Assembly (NCBI GenBank): GCA_963691705.1
Contig: OY829538.1
Coordinates: 46,465,151-46,529,150, forward strand
Reading direction: 5' to 3'
Length of the DNA: 64,000 nt
Source: Viola odorata
Lineage: Eukaryota; Streptophyta; Magnoliopsida; Malpighiales; Violaceae
This document shows positions 39,356 through 49,681 of this stretch, in pieces. The position numbers were made by a program, and so were the translations under genes. How positions within the stretch are numbered: position 1 is the first letter of the stretch; every line of letters starts with the position of its first letter. The notes beneath the pieces were generated by a model. The model was not told where the DNA came from, ran no database searches, and saw only the letters and a list, made by a program, of their open reading frames with translations.

Positions 39356-42300
39356 TGTCGCACCGTCGCGAGCGAAATTCGGGACGCAAATGTGAAAACA
39401 CATAACAATGAAGTCGCCACCCTATTTTTTCTAAGGTTTAGGGAAACCTAAAAGTCTGAAAAAGAAGAAGAAAATAAAACAAAAACTAAGGCACAAATAA
39501 AAAGGGTCTAAACCCGAGAACAACGGTTCGGGGTCGTTTTATGGACTTGGGAAGGTGTGAGGCACCCAAGTCTCATCCTAAAAAGGTTACCGGTTCTAAA
39601 AAGAGGTGTTTTAAAATCATGTTAAAAACAAGTAATTTGGGGCCCTCAGGGGGGATCGTCGCTTTAATTCTTTAGTTGGTTCGGTTGATTTTATCCTAAT
39701 TATTGTCGAGTTGTTAAAAAGAAAATAAACATTTTATTCTCTAAAAAAGAAAAAGGTCGGTTTGCATACCTATTCCGGTTATATTTAATCGAGTTCAAAA
39801 ATTAGTCAGATTACATGCAAGATTGATTAAGTGAAATTACTACCATTTTATTATTAATCTTTACTAAAGCGACGACCCTAGTAAATCATAGACGAATCAC
39901 GGCGATCGAAATCATTATCATCACAGATGAGTTACTACATCATCGGGCAAATGCATATGATTAATCCTATTTACTAGGTGATTCTAAGCATGCATAGACT
40001 AGCAAAGTACCATTTATATGAATGCGAGAAAACACGTTGAAAAGAGAAAAACTGGGAAGTGGGGTCGAAGCCGCGCACATAACACATTCGTCAAAGATAA
40101 CATTAATACATCCATGAGCATAAAGTAAATATCAAGGGATTACTAAATTTAAACGATCACGCAACATTAAAGATTTAAATCTCATTTTAGAAGGTAGCTC
40201 TAATGATAAGGGGGATTAAATATGGAGATATTTTCTACGAGTTGGGCTTAGAGCCCATTTACTATCTTTCCGCTTTCAAATGATTATTTTCTTTGGTGAT
40301 TTACTATCTTAAAATTTTTGAGGGAACCTGAGTTATTGGAAAAGATTTAAATCCTATTGTTTTGATTACTACTTTGTTTATTTTTTCTTTGATTGATTTT
40401 ATTCATTTTTTATTTTTAGGGATTTATTTAAGATTTGAGGATTTTAGTAATTAATAATCATGCACTTAGATTAAAGCGTGATGTTTGATTACTAGTCCTA
40501 TTTAAATTTCATGCATTTAATAAAATAAACGTGGAGTAATTACTAAGCCTAGTTCATTCAAGCAAGGGTCGATTTGGAGTGAAATTATTAAAGGGAGTTA
40601 TTAATAAAAATTAATTCTCATGCAATCAAATTGATTTTAATACTAAGAATTTTTAAATAATCATGCATACAAATATATACAAAAATCCTCGAATAAATAA
40701 AAGGGTGAGGAAAGTGTACTTGAAGGCGAATATCAATTAATTCTAACCTACAAAACCGAGGTTAGTTGCACAAGCAATAAATAATTTAGCAATTCAAATA
40801 AATGAGGAGTGAGCTCTAAAGCTCGAGTTTGGAAAATCGTCACCAATATTGAAGTCGGTGAAGCATCCGATACCTTCTCGTTCCTCCCGTATGTACCTGA
40901 AAAGGACGCCGGGGGGTTCCCCGGCGTATACACTCCGACGATCAAGTCAGTCGAAAGTCATTACGAATGCATAATAAAATATACTGTTGATGCACATAAA
41001 TATATCCATATTTAATGTGCATAATGCATAAAGTACGTTCATAAGCATAAATAAAAATCTATTCGTGGAGTCAAAGCTGCACACGAGCGAGCATAAAATT
41101 AAATCGTATTTGTGGGTATAATCATCATGCAAACAGATTAATTCAAATTCTAACGATTCTAAATAATCATGCATGTGACTGAATAAATCAACAATTCTAA
41201 TAAAGGAAATGAGCTCTAAAGCTCGAGTTTAGAAAATTGTCACCGATATCGACGTTGGTCAAACATTCGGTCCGGACGGTAATCGCGGACTCGTACCTGC
41301 AAGAAAGCGAAGAAATAGTTAGTACACGATTTTGTTAAAAGGGCTTGGGCCGCAACCCATTTCTTTTATTTTTTCATAATGGGCCGCAACCCATTATTTG
41401 ATTTCTTTTCTTTTCATTTTGGGCCAAGCCCAACTTTCTTATTCTTTTCCTAGGATGGCCGGCCATCCTCTCTTTTGTTTCGGGCCAAGCCCATTTTTCC
41501 TTTCTTTTTTTCCTTGCCCAACGGCAAAATTCCTTTCCCTTTCTTTACATTTCTTTTCCTTCATTTTCCTTTTTTAGGGCTGCTCACGCAGCCCCTCTTC
41601 TCCTCTCCATTTTCTTTTGTTTTTCTTTATTTCTTAGGACTGCAAACGCAGCCTTCCCTTTCTTTTCCTTTTCTTTGGTCCCTTTTTCTTTATTCTGTTA
41701 TGGTCTTTCCGGCCAAGGAGCGGGCTGCTGTGGCCGAGCGGCTGTCCGGCGATGTGGCTGTCCGGTGATGACGGCTGGGTGGTGATGCGGTTAATTTCGG
41801 GTTGTTTGGATTTTGATTTTAAAGGAAGACCGGATTTAATTTGGATTTGGTTAATTGGGTTGGTTTTTTTTTGATTGATTTGGGTAATTTTGGGTGAATT
41901 TCGGGCTGTTTTTGATGGAGGTTCGGGGGCTAGATTCGGGTCAGTTTGGGTGTAGATTTCGGGTCTGGTTTGGGGCTGTTTTCGGGGCTGATTGGGTGCA
42001 GATTCAGGTCTGGTCTGGGGCTGTTTTCGGGGCTGGTCTGATGTTTGATTTGGGGCTGGTCTGATGTTGATTTAGGGCTGTTTTGGTACTGATTTGAGGG
42101 CTGTTTTGGTACTGATTTGAGGGCTGTTTTGGTACTGATTTGAGGGCTGATTTGAGGTGGTTTTGAGGGCTGATTCGGTGCTGGTTTGGTGCTATTTTGA
42201 GGTTGGTTTTAGGGCTGGTTTTGTGTAGGTTCGGCCGGAGTGACGGGTTGAGAGATTGAATGAGGGGAGAGGGTGAAAAAAAATGGGTTTTAGTTTGAGG

Positions 42301-43091
42301 GATTGGAATGGTTTCTTGCAGGGACTGAAATTGGTTGATTTGTGAGGTGGTTGAAGCTGACCGAGAGGCTCATATGGAAGAGGAATTGAAATGAGGGAGA
42401 GGATTTAGATTTGGCCAAGAGCTTGGATTGGCAGAGGCTGGATTAATTTGGCAGAGGGATTTCTGATTGCTCCCTCCCCGATTGAAATTGGGTGGTCTGT
42501 TTATGATGGGATCCAATTTACTTTGAAAGAAAAATGTGGAGGATCCATTCGTATCAAATCTTTGAAAAAACAAGAGATTGTATCTTTGAAAAACAGAGAG
42601 GGGAGCCGTGTGCGGGCTAGGGTGTAGGTTTCTTTCTAAAAAAATGGAGGGGGTAGGATTGTGTGTCCGATTTCTTTTGACAATTGGAGAGTTGAGGTAA
42701 GAAAAAGGAATCCAATGTTGGTATGGTCGTGCAAGAGAAAAAATGGAAAAGGGAGATGGTGTGTTTTTTTAATAAAATTGAAAGGGAAGAGATGATGATG
42801 TTCGGATGGTGGAGAGAAAAAAATGAGTAAAGTAATGTAAAGTAAAGTGAAAGTGAAAAATGGGTATGATTAGTTTTTGTGATTCGATCAAATGATACGA
42901 GAAATTTTACTTGGAATCGATAAAAGTTCGAACGAAAAAATACATACAAAATAAAATAAATAACATGAAACAAAAGAAAACAAGATAATAAATAGTAAAT
43001 AAACGGAAATAACAATACTAAAAATAAGATCAAGAATGAGCGAAAAAAATGAACGATTTAAATTAATCGTGTCAAAATTCGGGTATCAACA
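39356..43091 (-). repeat. 3' LTR of element D (3736 bp)
   Basis: Starts TGTCGCACCGTCGCG and ends TCGGGTATCAACA. It contains the Tat-type hairpin motif (40893-40953). A second, degenerate copy of the surrounding module lies at 41210-41310 (TGAGCTCTAAAGCTCGAGTT repeated). A GGGCC...GGCCC-rich pyrimidine stretch (41340-41690) and a 20-23 bp GT-rich minisatellite (about 41900-42240) are also present. It has one more 23-bp minisatellite unit than its partner. No coding frame is credible. Confidence 0.95.
40893..40953 (-). other. Hairpin / donor-like motif in the D LTR
   Basis: The minus strand reads CTGACTTGATCGTCGGAGTG, then a CGCCGGGGAACCCCCCGGCG stem, then TTTTCAGGTAC. It has the same order as in E, B, C and F although the rest of the D LTR is unrelated. 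The partner LTR has it at 51219-51279. Confidence 0.6.
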
Positions 43092-43111
43092 GTTGCCCCC
43101 TCTTTACTGTC
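43092..43111 (-). other. Polypurine tract of element D
   Basis: The minus strand reads AAAGAGGGGGCAAC directly before the 3' LTR, the purine-rich second-strand priming site. Similar GGGGGCAA words recur inside D (for example near 47690 and 47950). Confidence 0.65.
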
Positions 43112-43279
43112 TTATAAAAAATAAAGTGTAACTGAAATTTTTTGATGAGCAGTAAAGACGGTTGCCCCAGTACCACGAATGTTCAAAATGCAGAATGTCA
43201 TTTGAGGGGCAGAAATCTTATAAGCGGAAAAAGAAAATGGTTCCACTTGGACACCATGATGCAGGTATGTAAATGGCAA

Positions 43280-44690
43280 AAATGTGTGCTTACCTCTGCT
43301 CTGACGTTGATGTGGAAATTTAAATTGTTTAAATTGCAAGAAAATAAATTCAGCTCCACTCGGATACTGATGAACAACGGCTCTACTCCGATGCCGACAA
43401 CTCCACTCGGACGTTGATAAATTCAGCTACACTCGGACGCTGATGGTTCCATTCGAATACTGCGATACAGAAACATCGGTTCTACTCAGATACAAATGTT
43501 ATGAAAGGACGTAAATCTGAAAGTAGAAAAAGAAACGGCTCCATACGGATACCATGTTGTTGAAAAGTAAGATACAGAAATATAAACTTATCTTTATTTG
43601 ATGTTTTTGGCTCCACTTGGACATCTTGCAAAAATGTGAATCCAGCTCCATTCGGACGCTGATGGCTCCAATCGGATGCCTCACAGGATCTGTGGATAAG
43701 GTATGGGGACGAAGCCGCTCACAAGAACAAGGTTGTGGGGATAAAGTCGCTCACGAAATGAAACTGTGGGGACAAAGCCGCTCACGAGATGAAACTGCGG
43801 GGACAAAGCCGCTCACGAGACAGGATGTGGCTTCACTTGGACGCTGATGTCCTTAGGATGCAGATGACTTCCAATGATCAGGCAGTATTTTGAGCTTTAA
43901 GTCTAGTGCCTGCAAAATTGAAGGTTGGAGTTCAGTAATTTGATATGATAAATTCAAGGCTTTCGAGATACTTGAGGGGGTCAGCAGTGCATCCAACTCA
44001 TTAATTAGGTTTTGGATTTCTGATGTGACTGTGAGCTTATCCTTTAATTCTTCCAAATCGTCTTTGGATCAGCCTCCTTGACGCTGACGCCCTTAGGATG
44101 TGGGATAGAATTTAAGTTGTTGAAAAGGAAATTGAACTCCGCTCGGACACTGGTGCCCCCCGGGATACTTTGTAGAAAAACGTAAATTTAGCTCCACTCG
44201 GACGCTGATGCGGGAATTTTAAATTGCTTGCAGAAAAATATAAATTGCGGCTACACTCGGACGTCTCCACTCGAATTCCGCGATGCATAAATGTAAATTC
44301 AGCTCTACTCAGACGCTGATGGCTCCACTCGGATGCCTTGCAAATTCAGTTCCACTCGGACACTGACGACTCCACTCGGATGTCTTGAATAAAAATTCAG
44401 CTCCACTCGGACGCTGATGAACAACGACTCTACTCAGATGCCGACAACTCCACTCGGACGTTGATAAATTCAGCTCCACTCGGACGCTGATGGTTCCACT
44501 CGGATACCTTACAAAAATGTAAAATGCGACTTCACTCGGACGTCTCCCCTCGAATGTCGCGATGCAGAAAATGTAAATTCAGCTCTACTCAGACGCTGAT
44601 CAATAATGGCTCTACTCAGATGCCGACAACTCCACTCGGACGTTGATAAATTCAGCTCCACTCGGACGCTGATAATCATGACTGATTCTG
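43280..44690. repeat. Irregular array of CTCCACTCGGACGCTGATG units in D
   Basis: The words CCACTCGGACGCTGATG, CCACTCGGATGCC and AAATTCAGCT(C/A)CACTCGG recur more than 20 times at uneven spacing. They include two near-identical longer blocks, at about 43360-43440 and 44400-44490. A short unit GGGGACAAAGCCGCTCACGA repeats at 43700-43820. Confidence 0.85.
43853..44056 (-). pseudogene. Possible gypsy pol linker relic within D
   Basis: A 67-residue minus-strand frame ends with LQPSILQALDLKLKILPDHW. This resembles the linker before RT in Athila-like polyproteins, including element A, whose linker reads LLPSIEQALELELKALLD. It is in sense orientation for D and is bracketed by GACGCTGATGTCCTTAGGATG-like direct repeats, so it may be all that remains of, or was captured from, a pol gene. 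The match is short and unverified. Confidence 0.4.
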
Positions 44691-44709
44691 CAAAAATGAT
44701 AAATGGTTT

Positions 44710-45752
44710 TTGTAGGTGGGGTTTGAACCGCCACACGATTTCTTGAAAGGTGGGGTTTGAACCGCCACACGATTTTTGCAAGGTGGGGCTTGAACCGCCA
44801 CACGATCTTTGAAAGGTGGGGTTTAAACCGCCACACGATTTTTTGAGAGGTGGGGTTTGAACCACCACACGATTTTTGCAAGGTGGGGCTTGAACCGCCA
44901 CACGATTTTTTGAGAGGTGGGGTTTTTGAACCTCCACGCGATTTTTTATTTGAAAGGTGGGGTTTGAACCGCCACACGATTTTTGGAAGGTGGGGTTTCT
45001 GAACCTCCACGCGATTTTTTTGAATGGTGGGGTTTTTGAACCTCCACGCGATTTTTTGAAAGGTGGGGTTTGAACCGCCACACGATTTTTGGAAGGTGGG
45101 GTTTCTGAACCTCCACACGATTTTTTTGAATGGTGGGGTTTGAACGGCCACACGATTTTTTTAAAATGTGGGGTTTAAACCGCCACACGATTTTTATAAG
45201 GTGGGGTTTGAACCGCCACACGAATTTTTTTTTTTTTAGAGGTGGGGTTTTTGAACCTCCACACGATCTTTGAAAAGTGGGGTTTAAACCGCCACACAAT
45301 TTTTGGAATGTGGGGTTTGAACCGCCACACGATTTTTAGAATGTGGGGTTTGAACCGCCACACGATTTGATTTTTTTTGAAAGGTGGGGTTTAAACCGCC
45401 ATACGATTCGATTTTTCTGAAAGGTGGGGTTTAAACCGCCATACGATTTTTGAAATGTGGGGTTTGAACCGCCACACGATTTTTTTGATTTTTTTTGAAA
45501 GGTGGGATTTGAACCGCCACTTGATTCGATTTTTTGAAAGGTGGGGTTTGAACCGCCACATGCTTTTTGAAATGTGGGGTTTGAACCGCCATACGATTTT
45601 TGATTTTTTTTTTTATTTTTTTTATTTTTTTTTTTTTTTGAAAGGTGGGATTTGAACCGCCACTTGATTCGATTTTTTGAAAGGTGGGGTTTGAACCGCC
45701 ACTCTATTTTTGAAATGTGGGGTTTGAACCACCACATGATTTTTGGAGGGTG
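44710..45752. repeat. Tandem array of about 28 units, GGTGGGGTTTGAACCGCCACACGA
   Basis: Units of 32-45 bp share a 24-bp core followed by a T-rich spacer of variable length (5 to about 45 bases). The core is a partial inverted repeat (GGTGG / CCGCC and GGTT / AACC). Most units hold, on the minus strand, GGTTCAAACCC, which fits the RNA polymerase III box B consensus GGTTCRANNCC. The long frames with CGGSNPTFQK repeats across it are artefacts of the unit. Confidence 0.95.
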
Positions 45753-48700
45753 GAGTGGTAACGTATCTCCATTCGGATGTCGATAATGGTGGCGAAGATG
45801 GGTCGCCGCACGAAGTTGATTGAGGAGTGACAACGTACTTCGTTCAGGTGTTTATTGGATGGATTTATTGGTGGAGATTGATCGCAGTGTGAGATTCCCC
45901 TGACGCATATCTGTATTCTGCAAATAGGGAGGAAGCAAACACAAAGCAGCAATGGGTGGAAAAAGAGGAAGCAATTGATAAATGTAAACAATGAAATCAA
46001 ATAATGTATGTTGTATATGAAAATATTTCCACACTACCCTAAAGTTTGCCCCCAGCGTTTTATAAAAACAACTTCCCTATCAAGAGAAGGTTCAACAAGT
46101 TTATGCATTTCTAGAGAACATGTCATCCATTTTCTATCATATAAGCATGCTTGATACAAGCCTAGAAAAGCATCTGCATCTTGCCCAGGAAATAACGACC
46201 TCAAGGACAAGACTTCCCACAACATGTAGACGTAAGCAATCCTCACCGGATATTGGTGTTTGCGCTCACACTCGGAAACAAGGCTACGTGTTTACACTCA
46301 TAAAAATGCAACAAACATAGCACACAGTCAGATTTGCAATGTCAATCCGAGTGAATAAACTTCAAATGAAGATGCACATGCATGGGCATTCTAATAATCG
46401 AAAGGACTTTGCGGGGAGAAGAAGTGAATATATTTTTCTTTAATGAACAGGGCCTGCTGATTGCCACAGTGAGGGCAAAGTGTACAAGTCCTTCAGTCTT
46501 GCTGAGAATGCTTCTTCCCACTATCACTTTGAGGGCGCAGTGCTTAGATGCTAGATATGCTCCTCCTTGGTCGTTTTGAGGGCAAAACGCCCAGGTTCTT
46601 TGATCTTTGCCGGGAACGCTCTTTGATTACTTTGGTGAACCCCTAAAACTTTCCCTTGAGAGGTCCACAATTTATTGTTTGAATACAACTGGGTTCTAAG
46701 TCTTTGAATCTCGGTGAACCCTAGACGATGAGGTTTTTCATGGGTCTGAGATTGGTCGGACTAATTGCCACACCTGTGTACCACCCCTGCCATGGTCGTT
46801 GTGGGGAAATAGCCTTCACTTTTCTCCTTTTGGGAGATTGACCTGGAGCCATTTTTTCGTACTTGCTTCTGCTTTTCTTTTATTTCTTTTTTCTTTTTTC
46901 TTTTTTTCTTTGTTTTTCCTGTTTTTCCTCTCTTCTTTTTTCTTTTTCTTCTTTTTTTTTGTTTCTTTTTCTCTTTTTATTCTTTTTTCTTTTTGTTTCT
47001 TTTTTCTATTTTTATTCTAACGCAAAATACATCAGTAAGCAAAGCAAGTACCGTTTTCGTGCTGGCTTTCCTTGGTCTTGGTTTAAGGCAGAGGCCTTCA
47101 TTTCTTGCTCTTCTCGGCGTCCTTCCAGTGCCGACCATCAATATTCAAGGATTTCTTCTTTCTTCTTTTGCAAACCTCACTCGCTGTGCACCTTGCCCCC
47201 CGGTTAGCAATCTTAGTCTGGCACTGTTCATTGTCTTATATAAAAAAAGAAAATGGAAGAAAGAGCAAAGTCCAATGTCATTTTACTGCTATCCCATGGC
47301 TAATGGTGCATGTACCCTGGATATTATGCAAATCTAACTAGCACTTTAGTTTAGCATTTGCACTCATGAAAGAAGTATAGCATGAAGGCCCAAAATACTC
47401 ACAGGGATGTATTTGCGACTGCTTACATCTAAAGCATGTTGTAGATATAAGAGCTAGCAGGCAAGATCATGTATGTCATATAATTTCAAATGGATGCACA
47501 AGTTATCCATGATGCAGTAACATGTTGAACATGCCCAATTTAAGGAAGGTTTGAAGATTTTGAAGGTAGTGTGGATTTTATTCAAAGAATCTTATGCACA
47601 TTTTGTAGCAAATCGTAACAGTTTTAGCAATTTTTTTACAAAAATGTGAGGGTATGACCACTCAGAAAATCTATGAATAAATAAAAAGAATTGCCCCCAA
47701 TGCAGGAATGAATGATTGTACAAAAATTAAAGAGATAGAGAGGTGAATGGACTTCTCTGAATGTGTGCGGCGGGGCCGCGAGGTCGTAGCAAGGATGTTA
47801 CCGCAGAAAAGTAAGTGTGAACCTCACTCTGACATTGATGCCCACGTAGTGGATGAAAATAGGGTTTTATCCTGCCGCATAACATAGATGAAGATGGGGG
47901 GAATTGAGCCGCCGCAATGGATGAAAGTGGAATGTTTCCAAATGGTTGCCCCCAATGTAGAATGCATAACGGACTCCCTGATAAGCGTGGCAGGGCAAAG
48001 AAGGCTCACAGGAGGATTATTCAAGAGTTGATAAGAGGAGGATTCCTTCATCTCACTGAGCATTATGCAAGTAATCATGGTATGATTCGAGTTCCTACAA
48101 AAATAAGGGAGAAGCAATGGGTAGAATTGAAGAACGATTTAGAAAAATGGACAACGCAATCAATAGGTTTTAAACTCTCCCTTTTCTAGTGAGGAATTAT
48201 GCAGGTAGCCACGACCTGATTCAAACTCTAACTCGGGATCTTTTCTGGCAAGGCGTTATACAGATAACCACGACATGATTCAAATTCTGACTTGGGTTCT
48301 TGCAAAATAAAGAAGAAATGGTTAGAATGAAGGGTGATTCAAAGAAAAAATGATCAATAGAATTAATAAGTTATGGAATCTCCCTTTTCTAGCAAGGCGT
48401 TATGCAGATAACCGCGGAATGATTCAAATTCTGACTCGGGTTCATGACTATATTGGAATCAAATCCTAATTATCCCCTTCTCAATCACCCATGGATCATC
48501 ACCTGTCAAGATACAAAATACAATCCATTAGTAGCATCAAATTCATGCATGTGCTAAAGGATTAACGATATTGATATGGTATGAGAAACATCCATTGCGT
48601 ATGGTGTCGGGATGCTGGAGTGTTAGGGTGATCTGAGCAAAGCAAAGTAGTTGGACACGTCTTAATTTCATCTTTTCTGACAGTTTGTGTCTTAGGCAAG

Positions 48701-49660
48701 ACAAATTATGACTAATCACGGGAAAGTTTTTCTTTTGGACCCCGAAAATCTAGTTTGTCTTCTTCAGGCCTGGTTATAAACAAAAAGTGTAAATAAGTAT
48801 AATATAAATCATACAGTAATAATAATAAAAAAAATATATGGATTTCGTTTTGATAAATAATTCTCCGACAACGGTGTAAAAAATAATTACAACTTATCAC
48901 TAGCTACAAAAAAACATATTAAATTAGATATGTAATTAATGCTCCTTGATGAGTAGATATGTGAGAGGAAAGCAATTCCACCGAACTCCCTTTTGTCCTT
49001 TTATTCTGCAAGTATGCAGAAAAATGAACGCTAATCAGTAGTATCTGAACAGAGAATGTATATAAAGGTGAGTAATAATGAATAAAAATAGGATATAATA
49101 ACAATAACAATACGGACGAAATTCAATAAGACGAAAGTAAAATCATAGGAAAAAAGAATCATGGTACCACAAGAAAAAATAGAATCATAGCATCGCGAGA
49201 AAAATAGTGAATCATCGCATCGCAACAAGAATTATCATGGCATCATGGTAAAAACAAATGGAGAATAATGGCAATGATGAGGCACGTTGGAAATATACAT
49301 ACGATCATGATGCACGTACTGGGGTAATTTCGACTACTTCTAGCTGGCTGAAAGGCTCCCGGACGATACCAAAAAGTGGTCCCTCAGTAAACGGATACAT
49401 GATTGCCGACCGAACCATCAAAAGTTCGTAGCGCTCATCCATTTAGGGGTTCGAATCCGAGTTTGGCGTTGGTGAAAACTACCCAGGACACGTGCCCCAG
49501 GGCCTCACTACTAACCTCCTAATCCTATTTGGAACAGGCCCGACAATAGGGCATTATGCGTGATGCGAATGAGAAGTCAACAATTGTTATCAAAGCGAAT
49601 AAACAAATAAAATAACAACAATAAACACCTCAAGCAAATAATTCCGGCTTCGACCCTAAT
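45753..49660. other. Interior of D without genes
   Basis: No credible coding frame. It includes a pyrimidine-only tract of T/C (46860-47030) and a threefold repeat of about 100 bp (48185-48440) with GGCGTTATGCAGATAACC and ATGATTCAAATTCTGACT(C/T)GGGTT. An AT-rich stretch lies at 48770-49260. A leader-like region before the primer site contains GGGGTTCGAATCCGAG (49446). Confidence 0.6.
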
Positions 49661-49678
49661 TCCCCAGCGGAGTCGCCA
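49661..49678 (-). other. Primer binding site of element D (tRNA-Arg type)
   Basis: The plus strand TCCCCAGCGGAGTCGCCA equals the 3' end of plant tRNA-Arg(ACG) as I know it, 3 bp from the 5' LTR at 49682. Ogre elements are known to use tRNA-Arg. Confidence 0.8.
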
Positions 49679-49681
49679 AAC

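Noticed and set aside
41475..41768. 97-residue frame in the D LTR, repeated exactly at 51809-52102
   Set aside because: The duplicate is simply the LTR pair. The frame is Phe/Pro-rich from a pyrimidine tract.
44710..45752. CRISPR-like array
   Set aside because: Spacers are T-rich low-complexity runs, not unique sequences. The array sits in a plant retrotransposon and no cas genes are present.
44509..45833. Long minus-strand frames encoding CGGSNPTFQK repeats
   Set aside because: They arise because the tandem unit is free of stops in some frames. There is no start context, frames overlap in several registers, and unit length varies in non-multiples of three.
46799..47207. Phe/Ser-rich frames with apparent membrane segments
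   Set aside because: They are produced by the T/C tract at 46860-47030.
47917..48189. 90-residue frame with CPQC and basic residues in D
   Set aside because: It runs across repeat-derived sequence and has no recognisable zinc-finger spacing or relative.
49440..49470. tRNA gene suggested by GGGGTTCGAATCCGAG
   Set aside because: Box B and T-arm wording are perfect, but no matching acceptor stem, anticodon arm or box A was found at proper distance.
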